Below, in pieces: positions 31,122-39,278 of a stretch of DNA of 39,577 nucleotides (position 1 is the first letter of the stretch; the number at the start of each line of letters is the position of its first letter). The stretch spans positions 1 through 39,577 of the forward strand of contig NZ_JAUYEY010000044.1 in the NCBI RefSeq assembly GCF_030689685.1. The letters are read 5' to 3'. Under the pieces are notes generated by a model. That model ran no database searches. It had not been told where the DNA came from and worked only from the letters and a program-made list of their open reading frames with translations. The DNA comes from Polaromonas sp. Its GTDB lineage: Bacteria > Pseudomonadota > Gammaproteobacteria > Burkholderiales > Burkholderiaceae_C. The position numbers and the translations under genes were made by a program.

Positions 31122-31403
31122 AAGCTTTCGGCTCGGTCCAAACTGCCTTGGTAAAACGCTATGGCAAGCAGTGAAGCCGCAGCGACAGCAAGCATCAGCA
31201 TCCGAAGTGGCCGCCAGTACCATCCAGATAACCGCAGGCTTGCGCTTAGCAAGATGCCTTTTTCGTAGGCATCCATAAAAGCACTGTAACGCCCGAACAC
31301 ATAAAAGCAGCCGACGACCCCAAACAATGCGAAAAGTCAGTCAAAATGCTTCGTTCTGAAAATATCCTTCGTTCAGCGTCAGCGTGTTTGTGGCCGTGTT
31401 CAC
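31122..31403 (-). pseudogene. Decayed ccsB (ResC-type) cytochrome c maturation fragment
   Basis: From GTG 31403 the frame reads VNTATNTLTLNEGYFQNEAF and then stops at 31341. In another frame it continues ALFGVVGCFYVFGRYSAFMD, then AYEKGILLSASLRLSGWYWR, PLRMLMLAVAAASLLAIAFY and QGSLDRAES. Together these match the N-terminus and first membrane segments of CcsB, the haem-handling channel partner of the System II cytochrome c assembly complex. The frameshift is near 31340-31350 and the remaining 250 or so residues are missing because the IS630 remnant begins at the break. It lies 17 bases downstream of soxB on the same strand. Confidence 0.75.
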
Positions 31404-31419
31404 ATCTCTCGCTCCAGAT

Positions 31420-33159
31420 TCATACCGATACAAAGCCAGGATTGGGCAACCCACCGGTGAGCTTGGGTACGTTGGCCTTACGCGCCGACACCTTGCCGCC
31501 GCGTGCCTTGAGCCATTGCTCAACAACGTCCCAGACTTGCCTGCTGCCAGGAACTGTTCTTGCCTCTTCGGCCACTGGAGCCCAGCCGGCGACCTTGTAC
31601 TTACGCGAAGCCTCTATCGGCTTACCGTTGAGCCGCATGTCTTCAATACGCTTGCCCATGGATGCCAATGGATTGCAGCTGTATTGCAAACCACCTACGC
31701 GGACCATGTCGCCGCCCTGCTGGTAGTAAGGATCGGGGTTGAAAAGGTTATCGCAGACATCTTCTAATATCGTCTTGATTGTCTCCCCGCTCAGCTCCGT
31801 GACCGTAGCGTACGAATAGGTAGTTGCAGTCATATCCATCAGCCATTCCCGCGTGATGACCTGTCCGGCCAGCAGCGACGTGCCCCAACGAAAGCCGGGC
31901 GAGAACGCTATTTCGGCGCCTTGTACGTCCATCAAGGCGTCGAGTAAAAGCTGGTCGCCGGTGCCGTTGAAATTTCCGCGTCGATATAGCGTGCCCTCAG
32001 TAACCGCGAGTTTTTCTGCCAGCTTGGCTTCGTACGGTGCGCGCACTTTTTTGATCAGCGCTTCCATTTCCCTGTCTGCGGGAAGCATATTGGCGAACAC
32101 GGGAAACAGCTTGTATCTGAAGTCAGCGACTTTCCCGCCTTTGACGTCAAAGTCCATCACCGCCAGGAATTTGCCGTTTGAACCGGCGTTGGTCACCAGC
32201 GTCTTGCCACTCTTGTTGCTGATGACGCTGGCCACCGGCATACCGTCGTGCGTGTGTCCGCCCATGATGGCATCAATGCCAGTCACACGGCTGGCCATTT
32301 TGAGGTCCACGTCCATGCCGTTGTGCGACAACACCACCACCACCTGCGCGCCCTTGCTGCGCGCCTCTTCCACGGTTTTCTGCATGCTCTCTTCCTGGAT
32401 GCCGAAGCCCCAGTCAGCCACCATGTAACGCGGGTTGGCAATCGGTGTGTAGGGGAAGGCCTGACCAATAATGGCGCAAGGGACACCGTTGATCTCCCGC
32501 ATGACATAGGATTTGAAGACCGGGTCACCGAAATCGTTGGTTTTGATGTTTTGCGCGATGAATTCAATCTTCCCGGCAAAATCCTTGTCTACGATTTCCT
32601 TGACGCGCTCCTGACCTAAAGTAAATTCCCAGTGACCGGTCATCAGGTCCACGCCCAGTAGTTTGCTGGCGTCGACCATATCCTGTCCGTTGGTCCACAA
32701 GGATGTCCCCGAGCCCTGCCAGGTGTCTCCGCCGTCGAGCAACAGAGCGCCCGGACGGCTGGCTTTGAGCCGCTTGACCAGCGTAGCCAGATGAGCGAAG
32801 CCACCAACCTTGCCATAACGCCTCGCGGCTTTCTCAAAATCCAGGCTGCTCAATGCATGTGCCTCGGCACTTCCAGGTCGAACCTTCGCAGCTTTGAGCA
32901 GATACTCGCCGACCAAATGTGGCAATTGGCCTTTCATGGAGCCGACACCGAGGTTGACACTGGGCTCCCGGAAATAGATGGGCATTAGTTGCGCATGACA
33001 GTCCGTCATATGCAAAAACGAAACGTTGCCGAATCGGGGGGCGTCATAAAGCCCGGCACTGGCAGTGGCTGCGTCGGCATCTGCCCATGCGCCCAAGCCC
33101 ATGCCCGCCATGGTTCCTGCGCCAAGCACCTGGAAAAAATCACGTTTGCTTAAATTCAT
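31420..33159 (-). CDS. soxB: Thiosulfohydrolase SoxB
   Basis: 579 aa from ATG 33159. The N-terminus SKRDFFQVLGAGTMAGMG is a Tat-like signal (KR in place of RR). A dinuclear manganese calcineurin-like phosphoesterase core follows: FLHMTDCHAQL, LLLDGGDTWQGSGTS, GHWEFTLG, VVLSHNGMDVDLK and GGHTHDGMPVA. The C-terminal 5'-nucleotidase-like domain contains FSPGFRWGTSLLAGQ. SoxB hydrolyses sulfate from the sulfonate carried on SoxYZ in the periplasm. It is separated from soxX by 397 bases holding a repeat, unlike the tight spacing of the other sox genes. Confidence 0.95.
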   Translation of the reverse strand: MNLSKRDFFQVLGAGTMAGMGLGAWADADAATASAGLYDAPRFGNVSFLHMTDCHAQLMPIYFREPSVNLGVGSMKGQLPHLVGEYLLKAAKVRPGSAEAHALSSLDFEKAARRYGKVGGFAHLATLVKRLKASRPGALLLDGGDTWQGSGTSLWTNGQDMVDASKLLGVDLMTGHWEFTLGQERVKEIVDKDFAGKIEFIAQNIKTNDFGDPVFKSYVMREINGVPCAIIGQAFPYTPIANPRYMVADWGFGIQEESMQKTVEEARSKGAQVVVVLSHNGMDVDLKMASRVTGIDAIMGGHTHDGMPVASVISNKSGKTLVTNAGSNGKFLAVMDFDVKGGKVADFRYKLFPVFANMLPADREMEALIKKVRAPYEAKLAEKLAVTEGTLYRRGNFNGTGDQLLLDALMDVQGAEIAFSPGFRWGTSLLAGQVITREWLMDMTATTYSYATVTELSGETIKTILEDVCDNLFNPDPYYQQGGDMVRVGGLQYSCNPLASMGKRIEDMRLNGKPIEASRKYKVAGWAPVAEEARTVPGSRQVWDVVEQWLKARGGKVSARKANVPKLTGGLPNPGFVSV

Positions 33160-33210
33160 GGTTTTGAAATTACGTATATTTTGAAGTTGAAAAACCCAGC
33201 AAAGTCGGCC

Positions 33211-33375
33211 AGGAGCCTGTCGGGCTTGGGGCGTCGAAAGCGAAAATCTGCCCCAGCGCAGACAGTTTTTGCCGGCTTTGCAGGCTCATAGCCCAGCTAT
33301 GGGACAAAGAGACGGTGAAAAATGGACCGCTGCGGTCGACTTGCAGCCGACGATGCCGAAGTCCGCCAGGCTCCT
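33211..33375. repeat. MITE-like repeat, copy B (complete, in the soxX-soxB gap)
   Basis: A complete 165-bp unit with imperfect inverted ends: AGGAGCCTGTCGG at the left and CCGCCAGGCTCCT at the right. It has the same internal blocks as 1-141, including hairpin CATAGC-CCA-GCTATG. No coding frame. No clear target duplication was seen beside either end. The remaining 180 bases to soxX contain only a hairpin (33446-33464) and three tandem CTTGCGG units. Confidence 0.75.
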
Positions 33376-33445
33376 AATGCCACAGCCCGAAAATATCGAA
33401 ACATGACAGCGCGTCTTCACACCCATGGCGGCGTTGCAACCCTTG

Positions 33446-33464
33446 CGAAGGCGCACAGCCTTCG
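33446..33464. other. Hairpin between soxX and the repeat
   Basis: CGAAGGC-GCACA-GCCTTCG is a perfect 7-bp stem with a 5-base loop, placed about 90 bases past the soxX stop on the minus strand. There is no T-run on that strand. It might attenuate transcription into soxB or stabilise the upstream messenger. Confidence 0.4.
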
Positions 33465-33556
33465 ATGCGGCTTGCGGCTTGCGGCTTGCCCTGGGCACGA
33501 ACCCATCACTTTCATCTTGATTCGCTACATCCGGGTTGCAGCACTAGTGCGAGCGC

Positions 33557-34210
33557 TTACTGGTTCACTGGAGATTTCGGGTCCAGCAGCAGGCCAACTA
33601 CGTGCCGCACTTGGGCCTCAGTGAGAATACCCAGGTGGCCGGCGCGAGGCATATTGGAGCAAGCGTTGTAGGCCTTGGAATTCCATATCTTGCCCCATGT
33701 GTATTCGACGATGGGCTTGGAAGCTTCACTGTTTGGGTCGGTCACGCCACGCAGCTTGCCGTAGTTGTAGAGGCTGGGGCCGAGCGTACCGAAAGAAATT
33801 TCCTTCTTGTCCATCTGATGGCAGTTGTAGCAATTACCGCCGTTGGCAGCCTTGGCATCGTCAGTCCAGGTGAGGCCACGGCCGCTCTGGGCAATGGCTT
33901 CGCCTTGCTTCCAATCTCCAATAAATTTGCCGTCTGACGGCCACTTGATCGCTTTTAGATTAGCGGTCTCGATTGCCTTGGCAGTTTTTTCATCCAGCGG
34001 CTTTCCAGCCACATCAGCCGCGCTGCACGCGCTCTGAGCCTCATCCTGGTTCAAACGGTCAATTTTGACTGGCCCCTGGTCGCGGAAAGACGCCTTGACG
34101 ATATCAGCCGTGAGCTTGTCCAGATCGGCAGATCCGACCGTACTCACACACCCGGCTAGAACCGCAGACGTGACGATCAGACAGAGAGAAACTTTGTGGG
34201 ATATTTTCAT
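33557..34210 (-). CDS. soxX: Cytochrome c subunit SoxX
   Basis: 217 aa; ATG 34210 follows TAAGGAG. The signal is lipoprotein-like (AVLAGC at about residue 21). One haem site CYNCH lies in the second half (GGNCYNCHQMDKKEISFGTL), with the distal methionine in SNMPRAGHLGIL. SoxX is the small partner of SoxA; the complex joins thiosulfate to the SoxY cysteine. The N-terminal region of about 90 residues before the haem domain makes it longer than minimal SoxX. The gap to soxA is 15 bases. Confidence 0.95.
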   Translation of the reverse strand: MKISHKVSLCLIVTSAVLAGCVSTVGSADLDKLTADIVKASFRDQGPVKIDRLNQDEAQSACSAADVAGKPLDEKTAKAIETANLKAIKWPSDGKFIGDWKQGEAIAQSGRGLTWTDDAKAANGGNCYNCHQMDKKEISFGTLGPSLYNYGKLRGVTDPNSEASKPIVEYTWGKIWNSKAYNACSNMPRAGHLGILTEAQVRHVVGLLLDPKSPVNQ

Positions 34211-34225
34211 GTCAGACTCCTTAAT

Positions 34226-35029
34226 TCAGCGCTTGAGGGCCGGTGCAATAGACTGGCCGCCTTTGCCATTCACGCCAAGGTAAACACCCAAGGCAATCGT
34301 GGCATCGCTGCCAAAACCAGGGTAGGGAAAACGCTGCTGCCGATAACAATCGTTAAGCCGCTGCTGCATGCCCCACATTTGGCCGTTCGAGACACGATAG
34401 GCTGGCCAGGCACCAAAGCCGTTGCCTGCCCCAGGATTTTTTGTGAGGTTGGGCAGGTCCTGCAAGCGTATGCGCTTGTCGTCTTCGTTGTGGCAGGAGG
34501 CGCAAGAAAAATCGTGCGTACCGCCACGCTGAAAAAAGAGACGCTTGCCGACCTCGTAAAAAACTTTTTCTTTCGCATGGCCCTGCGGCAGGTTAAATTT
34601 CAAGCCTTTTGACTCCCCGGAAATCCAGGCCGCGTACGCAGTAATGCTGTTCTGCTCGTCTTTGCCAAATGGCGTCTTGGCTATCTCTGCAGCGTTGAAT
34701 CCTTGCAACGTTTCCATGCAGGTCAGCAGCCGAGACTCTAAATCCTGCACCCTCTGGGTATCTGCAAAATAACGGGGAAGCTCGACAAACACGCCCTTGA
34801 CCACACCCGGCCCTTTGCCGAGGTCGCATTTTTCGAGCGACTCATTCTTCGGACCCCGCTTTTGCTTCCACAAGTCTTCTCCTTTGGCTTCAAAGAGTTC
34901 TGCGGGGTTTCCATCCTGCAACATGGCGCGGTATTGGGCAATGCCGTCGCTTGCCGATTTTTGAGCAAACGCGATGCCGCAAGTAGCGGAAAGCACAAGA
35001 ACTACCGTTGCCAACATTCTGTTTTTCAT
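34226..35029 (-). CDS. soxA: Cytochrome c subunit SoxA (mono-haem type)
   Basis: 267 aa; signal peptide of about 22 residues (AFAQ cleavage). One haem motif CASCH near residue 177 is followed by the active-site cysteine in NDCYRQQRFPYPGFG, whose sulfur ligates haem and accepts the thiosulfate. The N-terminal half keeps a cysteine pair (EKCDLGKGPG and LLTCMETLQG) where di-haem SoxA has a CxxCH motif, so this is the mono-haem form with a probable disulfide. Ribosome-binding site: AGAGGCAGAC. It forms SoxAX with the next gene. Confidence 0.95.
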   Translation of the reverse strand: MKNRMLATVVLVLSATCGIAFAQKSASDGIAQYRAMLQDGNPAELFEAKGEDLWKQKRGPKNESLEKCDLGKGPGVVKGVFVELPRYFADTQRVQDLESRLLTCMETLQGFNAAEIAKTPFGKDEQNSITAYAAWISGESKGLKFNLPQGHAKEKVFYEVGKRLFFQRGGTHDFSCASCHNEDDKRIRLQDLPNLTKNPGAGNGFGAWPAYRVSNGQMWGMQQRLNDCYRQQRFPYPGFGSDATIALGVYLGVNGKGGQSIAPALKR

Positions 35030-35100
35030 GTCTGCCTCTTCATATCGTTATCGGATGGAAACTCACTGTAGGGTCACTTGAGCCCTGGTGGAATCAGTAT

Positions 35101-35412
35101 TTACGAGACGACTGCTTCATCTGTCCGGGTACCACCCCGGTTGTCTTTCCACGTCACACCGATCTTGTCTCCGACTTTGGCGCCTTTTATGGTGAACTGT
35201 AGAAACGGATTTTTTGACACAGCCGGACCCCATTCGGCGGACAACACGGGTTTGCCGTTTTGAGTCGCTGTCACCTCGGTGATATGCCATGCAGGAATCA
35301 CCTTGCCAGCAGCATCCTTGCGCTGGCCAGTCTCCATTTCATGATTCATCAGCACTCGAACTGTGGCGTTACTGCCAGCTACTTGGGCGCGAATGCGCAT
35401 CGGATCAGCCAT
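35101..35412 (-). CDS. soxZ: Sulfur carrier subunit SoxZ
   Basis: 103 aa; ATG 35412 follows AGGAGTTCC. Family phrases: RIRAQVAGSNATVRVLMNHE, METGQRKDAAGKVIPAWHIT, KPVLSAEWGPAVSKNPFLQF and GDKIGVTWKDNRG. SoxZ has no signal peptide and is exported as a heterodimer with SoxY, whose Tat signal carries it. Length is normal. Confidence 0.95.
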   Translation of the reverse strand: MADPMRIRAQVAGSNATVRVLMNHEMETGQRKDAAGKVIPAWHITEVTATQNGKPVLSAEWGPAVSKNPFLQFTIKGAKVGDKIGVTWKDNRGGTRTDEAVVS

Positions 35413-35460
35413 TTTGGAACTCCTGTAAGTATTAGAGAAAAATTGTCAACTGAGAAAAGC

Positions 35461-35919
35461 TCAACCGCCGCAACCGCCGAGCGTGACCTTCACTTCTTTT
35501 TTGGCAAACAGGGCGCGGCCATCGGCCATCACGGCCACCGCGTAGACGTCGGACGACTGACCCATCTTGGCCCGTGTTGAAAAATTTGCCTCGACGCTGT
35601 CTGTGACATTAAAAAAGGCGACCAATACGGCAGGATTCTTCTCCACAAGAATCAGAATCTGTTTGATACCGGGCAGAGAGCTGCTCGCTCCAAGTGGGAC
35701 TACAGCCCCGTTTTCTGCAATGTCGGGCCCAGTGATGGTGACATCTTTACTCTCGACTGGTGCACCAGCGCCAATGGCCTTGAGCACATCGCTTAGGCTT
35801 TTAGCCTCAAAGGCTGCTTTGTTAAATTCTGCAAAAGCAGCGGTGGGAAACAGCCCCGTGCTTGCCAGCAAGCCGGCAACGATGGCGCTTTGTTTGAGTG
35901 TGTCGCGGCGATTTATCAT
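35461..35919 (-). CDS. soxY: Sulfur carrier subunit SoxY
   Basis: 152 aa; ATG 35919 follows AAGGAAACCAAC. The N-terminus INRRDTLKQSAIVAGLLAST is a twin-arginine signal. The protein ends in the swinging-arm motif GGCGG, whose cysteine carries the sulfur intermediates through the Sox cycle. It is 48 bases upstream of soxZ. Length and motif are standard. Confidence 0.95.
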   Translation of the reverse strand: MINRRDTLKQSAIVAGLLASTGLFPTAAFAEFNKAAFEAKSLSDVLKAIGAGAPVESKDVTITGPDIAENGAVVPLGASSSLPGIKQILILVEKNPAVLVAFFNVTDSVEANFSTRAKMGQSSDVYAVAVMADGRALFAKKEVKVTLGGCGG

Positions 35920-35976
35920 GTTGGTTTCCTTGAGTTGAAGTGAGTACTAATTTAAAAAAGTGGCTTTGACGCCCGC

Positions 35977-37113
35977 TTACTTGCCTGCACCAGCGGCAAG
36001 CCAGGCCGCAATGGTTTTTGCTTCCGACTCGCTCAGGCTCTGCGCAGGCATCGGGATTGCACCCCACACACCCGCTCCGCCGCCTTTGATCTTGCCCGCA
36101 AGATAGTCCACCTTACCGGCGTGCTTTTTTGCAATTGCCGAAAACGAAGGACCGAGCAGCTTGGCGTCCATCGCGTGGCAAGCCACACACGCGTTCTTTT
36201 GCGCCAGGGCCAGCGCGAGCTTTCCGTCGGACGCGCCCGTAGCAGCCGCAGGCGCAGGGACTGCGGTCGCGATTGGGCCTGCCGCTACCGCCACAGGCGC
36301 CTTCAGCGCTGGGGTCGCCGCTGCGGTGACTTTTGATCCGGCCATGGTCGGCGCTTCAGGGCGAGTGGTATCCGCGCCGCGTTGTGGGCCAACCAGACGG
36401 TTCTGTTCGGCCAGGTTTCCATGCTGGTTGCGCGCATAGTCGGGAAGTATGGATGCCACTTTAGGTTCAATGACGCAGTCTTTCATACAGGCAGTGTTGC
36501 GTGTGTCTGCTTTACTCGTGCCGCCAAATTCCTTGCCCGGCCACATGGCGTGCTGAGTAGTCATTCCGTTGCGGTTAGGCATACGCCCTTGCACTTCCGC
36601 CATGTTTTTGTCGGACAAGGTGAAGTTGTCGGGCACCACTCCACCCAGGTTCAGCATAAAAGCCGTGACTGCATACACTTCTTCTGTCGTCAATGACTTC
36701 GGCTGAGTCCAAGGCATGGCGCGATTGATGTAGTCCCAAAGCGTTGAAACTGTGGCGACTTTCATCAAGGTCGTTCGGCCACCGGTCGGATCTTTGAGCT
36801 TCGCCGCATGTCCAGTCTTAATGTCATCAGCGGTCGTACCACCAACAATGGGGCTGAACACTTCGTTGGAGTCCCCAAAAATACCATGACAGCTAGCGCA
36901 CTTGCCTTCCCAGACTTCTTGTCCTTTGGCCACCGAGCCCGCGCCGACCGGGAGGCCCTTGAAATCAGGGCGCACGTCAATGTCCCAGGCCTGAACCTCT
37001 TTCGATGTCGCATCCCGACCGACGCCCGGAAACTTGCTGGCGACCTGAGCGACGGCGAGCCCACCCACGCCAAACAACGCCACAGCCAGCACAAGTTGTT
37101 TAAAGCTGGACAT
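35977..37113 (-). CDS. soxD: Di-haem cytochrome c subunit SoxD
   Basis: 378 aa from ATG 37113 (MSSFKQLVLAVALFG, a signal peptide). Haem sites are CASCH (EGKCASCHGIFGD) and CVACH (KNACVACHAMDAKLLGP), joined by an Ala/Pro-rich linker. The C-terminal haem domain ends with the methionine ligand in AIPMPAQ. SoxD is the electron-accepting partner of SoxC; SoxCD removes six electrons from the SoxY-bound sulfane sulfur. The start overlaps the soxC stop by 14 bases, so the two are translationally coupled. Confidence 0.95.
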   Translation of the reverse strand: MSSFKQLVLAVALFGVGGLAVAQVASKFPGVGRDATSKEVQAWDIDVRPDFKGLPVGAGSVAKGQEVWEGKCASCHGIFGDSNEVFSPIVGGTTADDIKTGHAAKLKDPTGGRTTLMKVATVSTLWDYINRAMPWTQPKSLTTEEVYAVTAFMLNLGGVVPDNFTLSDKNMAEVQGRMPNRNGMTTQHAMWPGKEFGGTSKADTRNTACMKDCVIEPKVASILPDYARNQHGNLAEQNRLVGPQRGADTTRPEAPTMAGSKVTAAATPALKAPVAVAAGPIATAVPAPAAATGASDGKLALALAQKNACVACHAMDAKLLGPSFSAIAKKHAGKVDYLAGKIKGGGAGVWGAIPMPAQSLSESEAKTIAAWLAAGAGK

Positions 37114-38464
37114 TCTTGACCTCGCCGTTTTCCTGCACCAGCCACGACTGGATGGCGTTGTTGTGATAGATGGAGCGCGTGCCACGTACTGCGCGAAGCT
37201 GTTTGTAGGTAGGCTGCACAAAGCCGGTTTCATCGGTTGCCCGGCTCTGGATCAAGGCTGGTTTTCCATCCCAGACCCAGTCTAGATTGAAACGTGTAAG
37301 CGCTTTGGTCAGCACAGGTGTCTCCAGGCGTGCCTGGCGCCAGTTTCGCCCGCCGTCTACAGACACATCTACCCGCTTGACCTTGCCGCGACCCGACCAT
37401 GCAAGACCCGTGATGTTGTAGAAGCCTTTGTCCAGCAGAATCTGCCCGCCGGACGGCGTAGTCACCACGCTTTTGCACTCCTGCAAATTGGAGTACTGGC
37501 GGTGCTGCCCATCGGGCTGCAGATCCATGTAATGAATCGCTTCATCTTTGGTGGCATAGGGCTTGTCGCCAACTTCCACCCGGCGCAGATACTTCACCCA
37601 GCTCACACCCTGTACACCGGGCACGACCAATCGAAGGGGGTAACCGTTTTCCGGGCGCAACATTTCCCCGTTTTGACCATAGGCAACAATCACTTCACCT
37701 GACCGGATCAAGCTCATTGGAATCGTGCGGGTCATGGATGAGCCGTCAGCCCCCTCGGCCAGAACGAACTTGCCATTCTTGAGGTCGGCACCCGCGAACT
37801 CCAGCAATGTGATGAGCGGCACGCCGGTAAACTCGCTACAGGACACCATGCCATGCGTGTACTGCACTGTGGGCACCGCAACGTTGCCCCATTCCGCGGC
37901 GGTGTTTGCCCCACACTCCATGAAATAAAACCTTGAGACGGTGGGCAGCCGCATGATCTCGTCCATCGTGAAAACCTTGGGCGTCTTGACCATGCCGTTG
38001 ATCATGAAACGGTGCTTTGAGGGATCGATGTCCCACCAGCCTTGATGGTGGCGCTCGAAATGCAAACCGCTGGGCGTCACGATACCAAACAGCGACTGCA
38101 GCGGCGCAAATGAAACCGACGCCTGCGTGGTCTGGGTCAAACCGGGACTTTGACGGCGCTGTACATTCAGTTCAAATTTGGAAGGCTTGCCGTAGCCGCC
38201 ATCCGACGCTACGCTCTGGCCCAACCCCAGACTGTGCTCTGGCAGTTTAAGAATATTTGGATCGCCGCCCTCTACAGGAACAGGGTTAGCCTGGCTCATG
38301 ACCGACGGCACGGCGGCGCCAGCCGCTACCGCTGCAAAAGCATTTCGTATAAAACTGCGACGCCCCTGCCTGGCCTCATCTACAACCGCATGGATGTCCG
38401 CTCTGGACAAAAAGTTCTCCGGAGCTTTTATCAGACGCCCCGACATCCTTTCGTTTTGACTCAC
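37100..38464 (-). CDS. soxC: Molybdopterin sulfane dehydrogenase subunit SoxC
   Basis: 454 aa from GTG 38464, chosen because AAGGAGATC is directly upstream. A Tat signal lies at about 33-50 (GRRSFIRNAFAAVAAGAA). The molybdenum ligand cysteine is in FYFMECGANTAAEWG (sulfite-oxidase fold), followed by the dimerisation domain (GLAWSGRGKVKRVDVSVDGG). The presence of soxCD indicates full oxidation of thiosulfate to sulfate without stored sulfur. It is the first sox structural gene, 52 bases after the regulator gene. Confidence 0.95.
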   Translation of the reverse strand: MSQNERMSGRLIKAPENFLSRADIHAVVDEARQGRRSFIRNAFAAVAAGAAVPSVMSQANPVPVEGGDPNILKLPEHSLGLGQSVASDGGYGKPSKFELNVQRRQSPGLTQTTQASVSFAPLQSLFGIVTPSGLHFERHHQGWWDIDPSKHRFMINGMVKTPKVFTMDEIMRLPTVSRFYFMECGANTAAEWGNVAVPTVQYTHGMVSCSEFTGVPLITLLEFAGADLKNGKFVLAEGADGSSMTRTIPMSLIRSGEVIVAYGQNGEMLRPENGYPLRLVVPGVQGVSWVKYLRRVEVGDKPYATKDEAIHYMDLQPDGQHRQYSNLQECKSVVTTPSGGQILLDKGFYNITGLAWSGRGKVKRVDVSVDGGRNWRQARLETPVLTKALTRFNLDWVWDGKPALIQSRATDETGFVQPTYKQLRAVRGTRSIYHNNAIQSWLVQENGEVKNVQL

Positions 38465-38515
38465 ACGATCTCCTTACTTGGTCGTTTCTCTTCTGCTACA
38501 CAGACACTCAGCGCC

Positions 38516-38854
38516 TTATGGAGCTGGCGTCAAAAGTTTTTTACCCATATCAGTCGCAACCTGGGTGCACACTGCCTTGCACACCGCAATCACAGAATCG
38601 TTGGCGATGCGGTAAAACACTTGCGCTCCCTGCTTGCGACGACTTACCAAACCGGCACGGTACATCATGGTCAAATGCTGCGACACATTGGGCTGCCCCA
38701 CCTTAAGCGCGACCAGCAGCTCACTCACAGACTTTTCCCCGGAACATAATTGAAGAACGATGCGCAGCCGCACTGGTGTTGACAGCAAGCCGAACAAATC
38801 AGCCGCTCTTTCAACGACATGGGCCGCACTTTCACTCACCTCTTTATCGGTCAT
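38516..38854 (-). CDS. soxR: ArsR-family regulator (SoxR / BigR / SqrR type)
   Basis: 112 aa. Winged helix: LFGLLSTPVRLRIVLQLCSG, EKSVSELLVALKVGQPNVSQ and HLTMMYRAGLVSRRKQGAQV. One cysteine is in LQLCSGE and another in the C-terminal helix (AVCKAVCTQV), matching the pair that forms a polysulfide bridge in sulfur-responsive repressors of this group. This suggests release of DNA when reactive sulfur species are present. The gene lies directly before soxC on the same strand. The start at 38854 lacks a good ribosome-binding site. Confidence 0.85.
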   Translation of the reverse strand: MTDKEVSESAAHVVERAADLFGLLSTPVRLRIVLQLCSGEKSVSELLVALKVGQPNVSQHLTMMYRAGLVSRRKQGAQVFYRIANDSVIAVCKAVCTQVATDMGKKLLTPAP

Positions 38855-38865
38855 ACCGCACGTTC

Positions 38866-38874
38866 AAATATCAG
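38866..38874. promoter_or_regulatory. Candidate sulfur-regulator site upstream of soxR
   Basis: On the minus strand CTGATATTT, 12 bases upstream of the soxR start. The same nine bases occur upstream of the cytochrome c gene (39279-39287). AT-rich sites are usual for this ArsR subgroup. No second half-site is clear, so this is tentative. Confidence 0.3.
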
Positions 38875-38934
38875 CATAAACAAATGTATTGAGAAACCTC
38901 ATCCAACGCCACAGTGTTTACGCCTATGCGTTTT

Positions 38935-39243
38935 TCATTTGGCACCGCCCAGCACCCATGCGACCAGCGTAGCGGCGTCAGCATCGCTCAAAGCAGCTTG
39001 GGCCGGCATGGGAATGGGCCCCCATTTGCCGGAGCCGCCTTTCTTGATGCTGGCAACCAGATTTGCCTGGGCATCCTTCTGCCCAGCGTACTTTTTTGCA
39101 ATGTCTTGATAAGCGGGGCCTACCAGCTTTTTATCTACAGCATGGCAGGCCATACACGCCTTCTCCGCCGCGAGTTCCTTGTTGGCAAATGCCGGGGCAG
39201 AAGCCAGCAGAACCGCAGTGGCTAAAATGGGGGTCAAGTTCAA
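38935..39243 (-). CDS. Small periplasmic cytochrome c, SoxD C-terminal-domain-like
   Basis: 102 aa from TTG 39243, preceded by TTGGAGA. Signal peptide of about 20 residues ending AFAN. One haem site CMACH near residue 30; the methionine ligand is in GPIPMPAQ. The mature part (ACMACHAVDKKLVGPAYQDI, then GSGKWGPIPMPAQAALSDAD) is very similar to the SoxD second haem domain (ACVACHAMDAKLLGP, GVWGAIPMPAQSLSESE). It is a class I cytochrome c and a reasonable electron acceptor for the Sox enzymes. It precedes soxR on the same strand by 80 bases. Confidence 0.9.
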   Translation of the reverse strand: MNLTPILATAVLLASAPAFANKELAAEKACMACHAVDKKLVGPAYQDIAKKYAGQKDAQANLVASIKKGGSGKWGPIPMPAQAALSDADAATLVAWVLGGAK

Positions 39244-39278
39244 GATCAGTCTCCAAAAAGTTGAATTACCAATAGACT

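Noticed and set aside
34226..35029. Di-haem SoxA
   Set aside because: Only one CxxCH motif is present; the N-terminal half keeps single cysteines instead.
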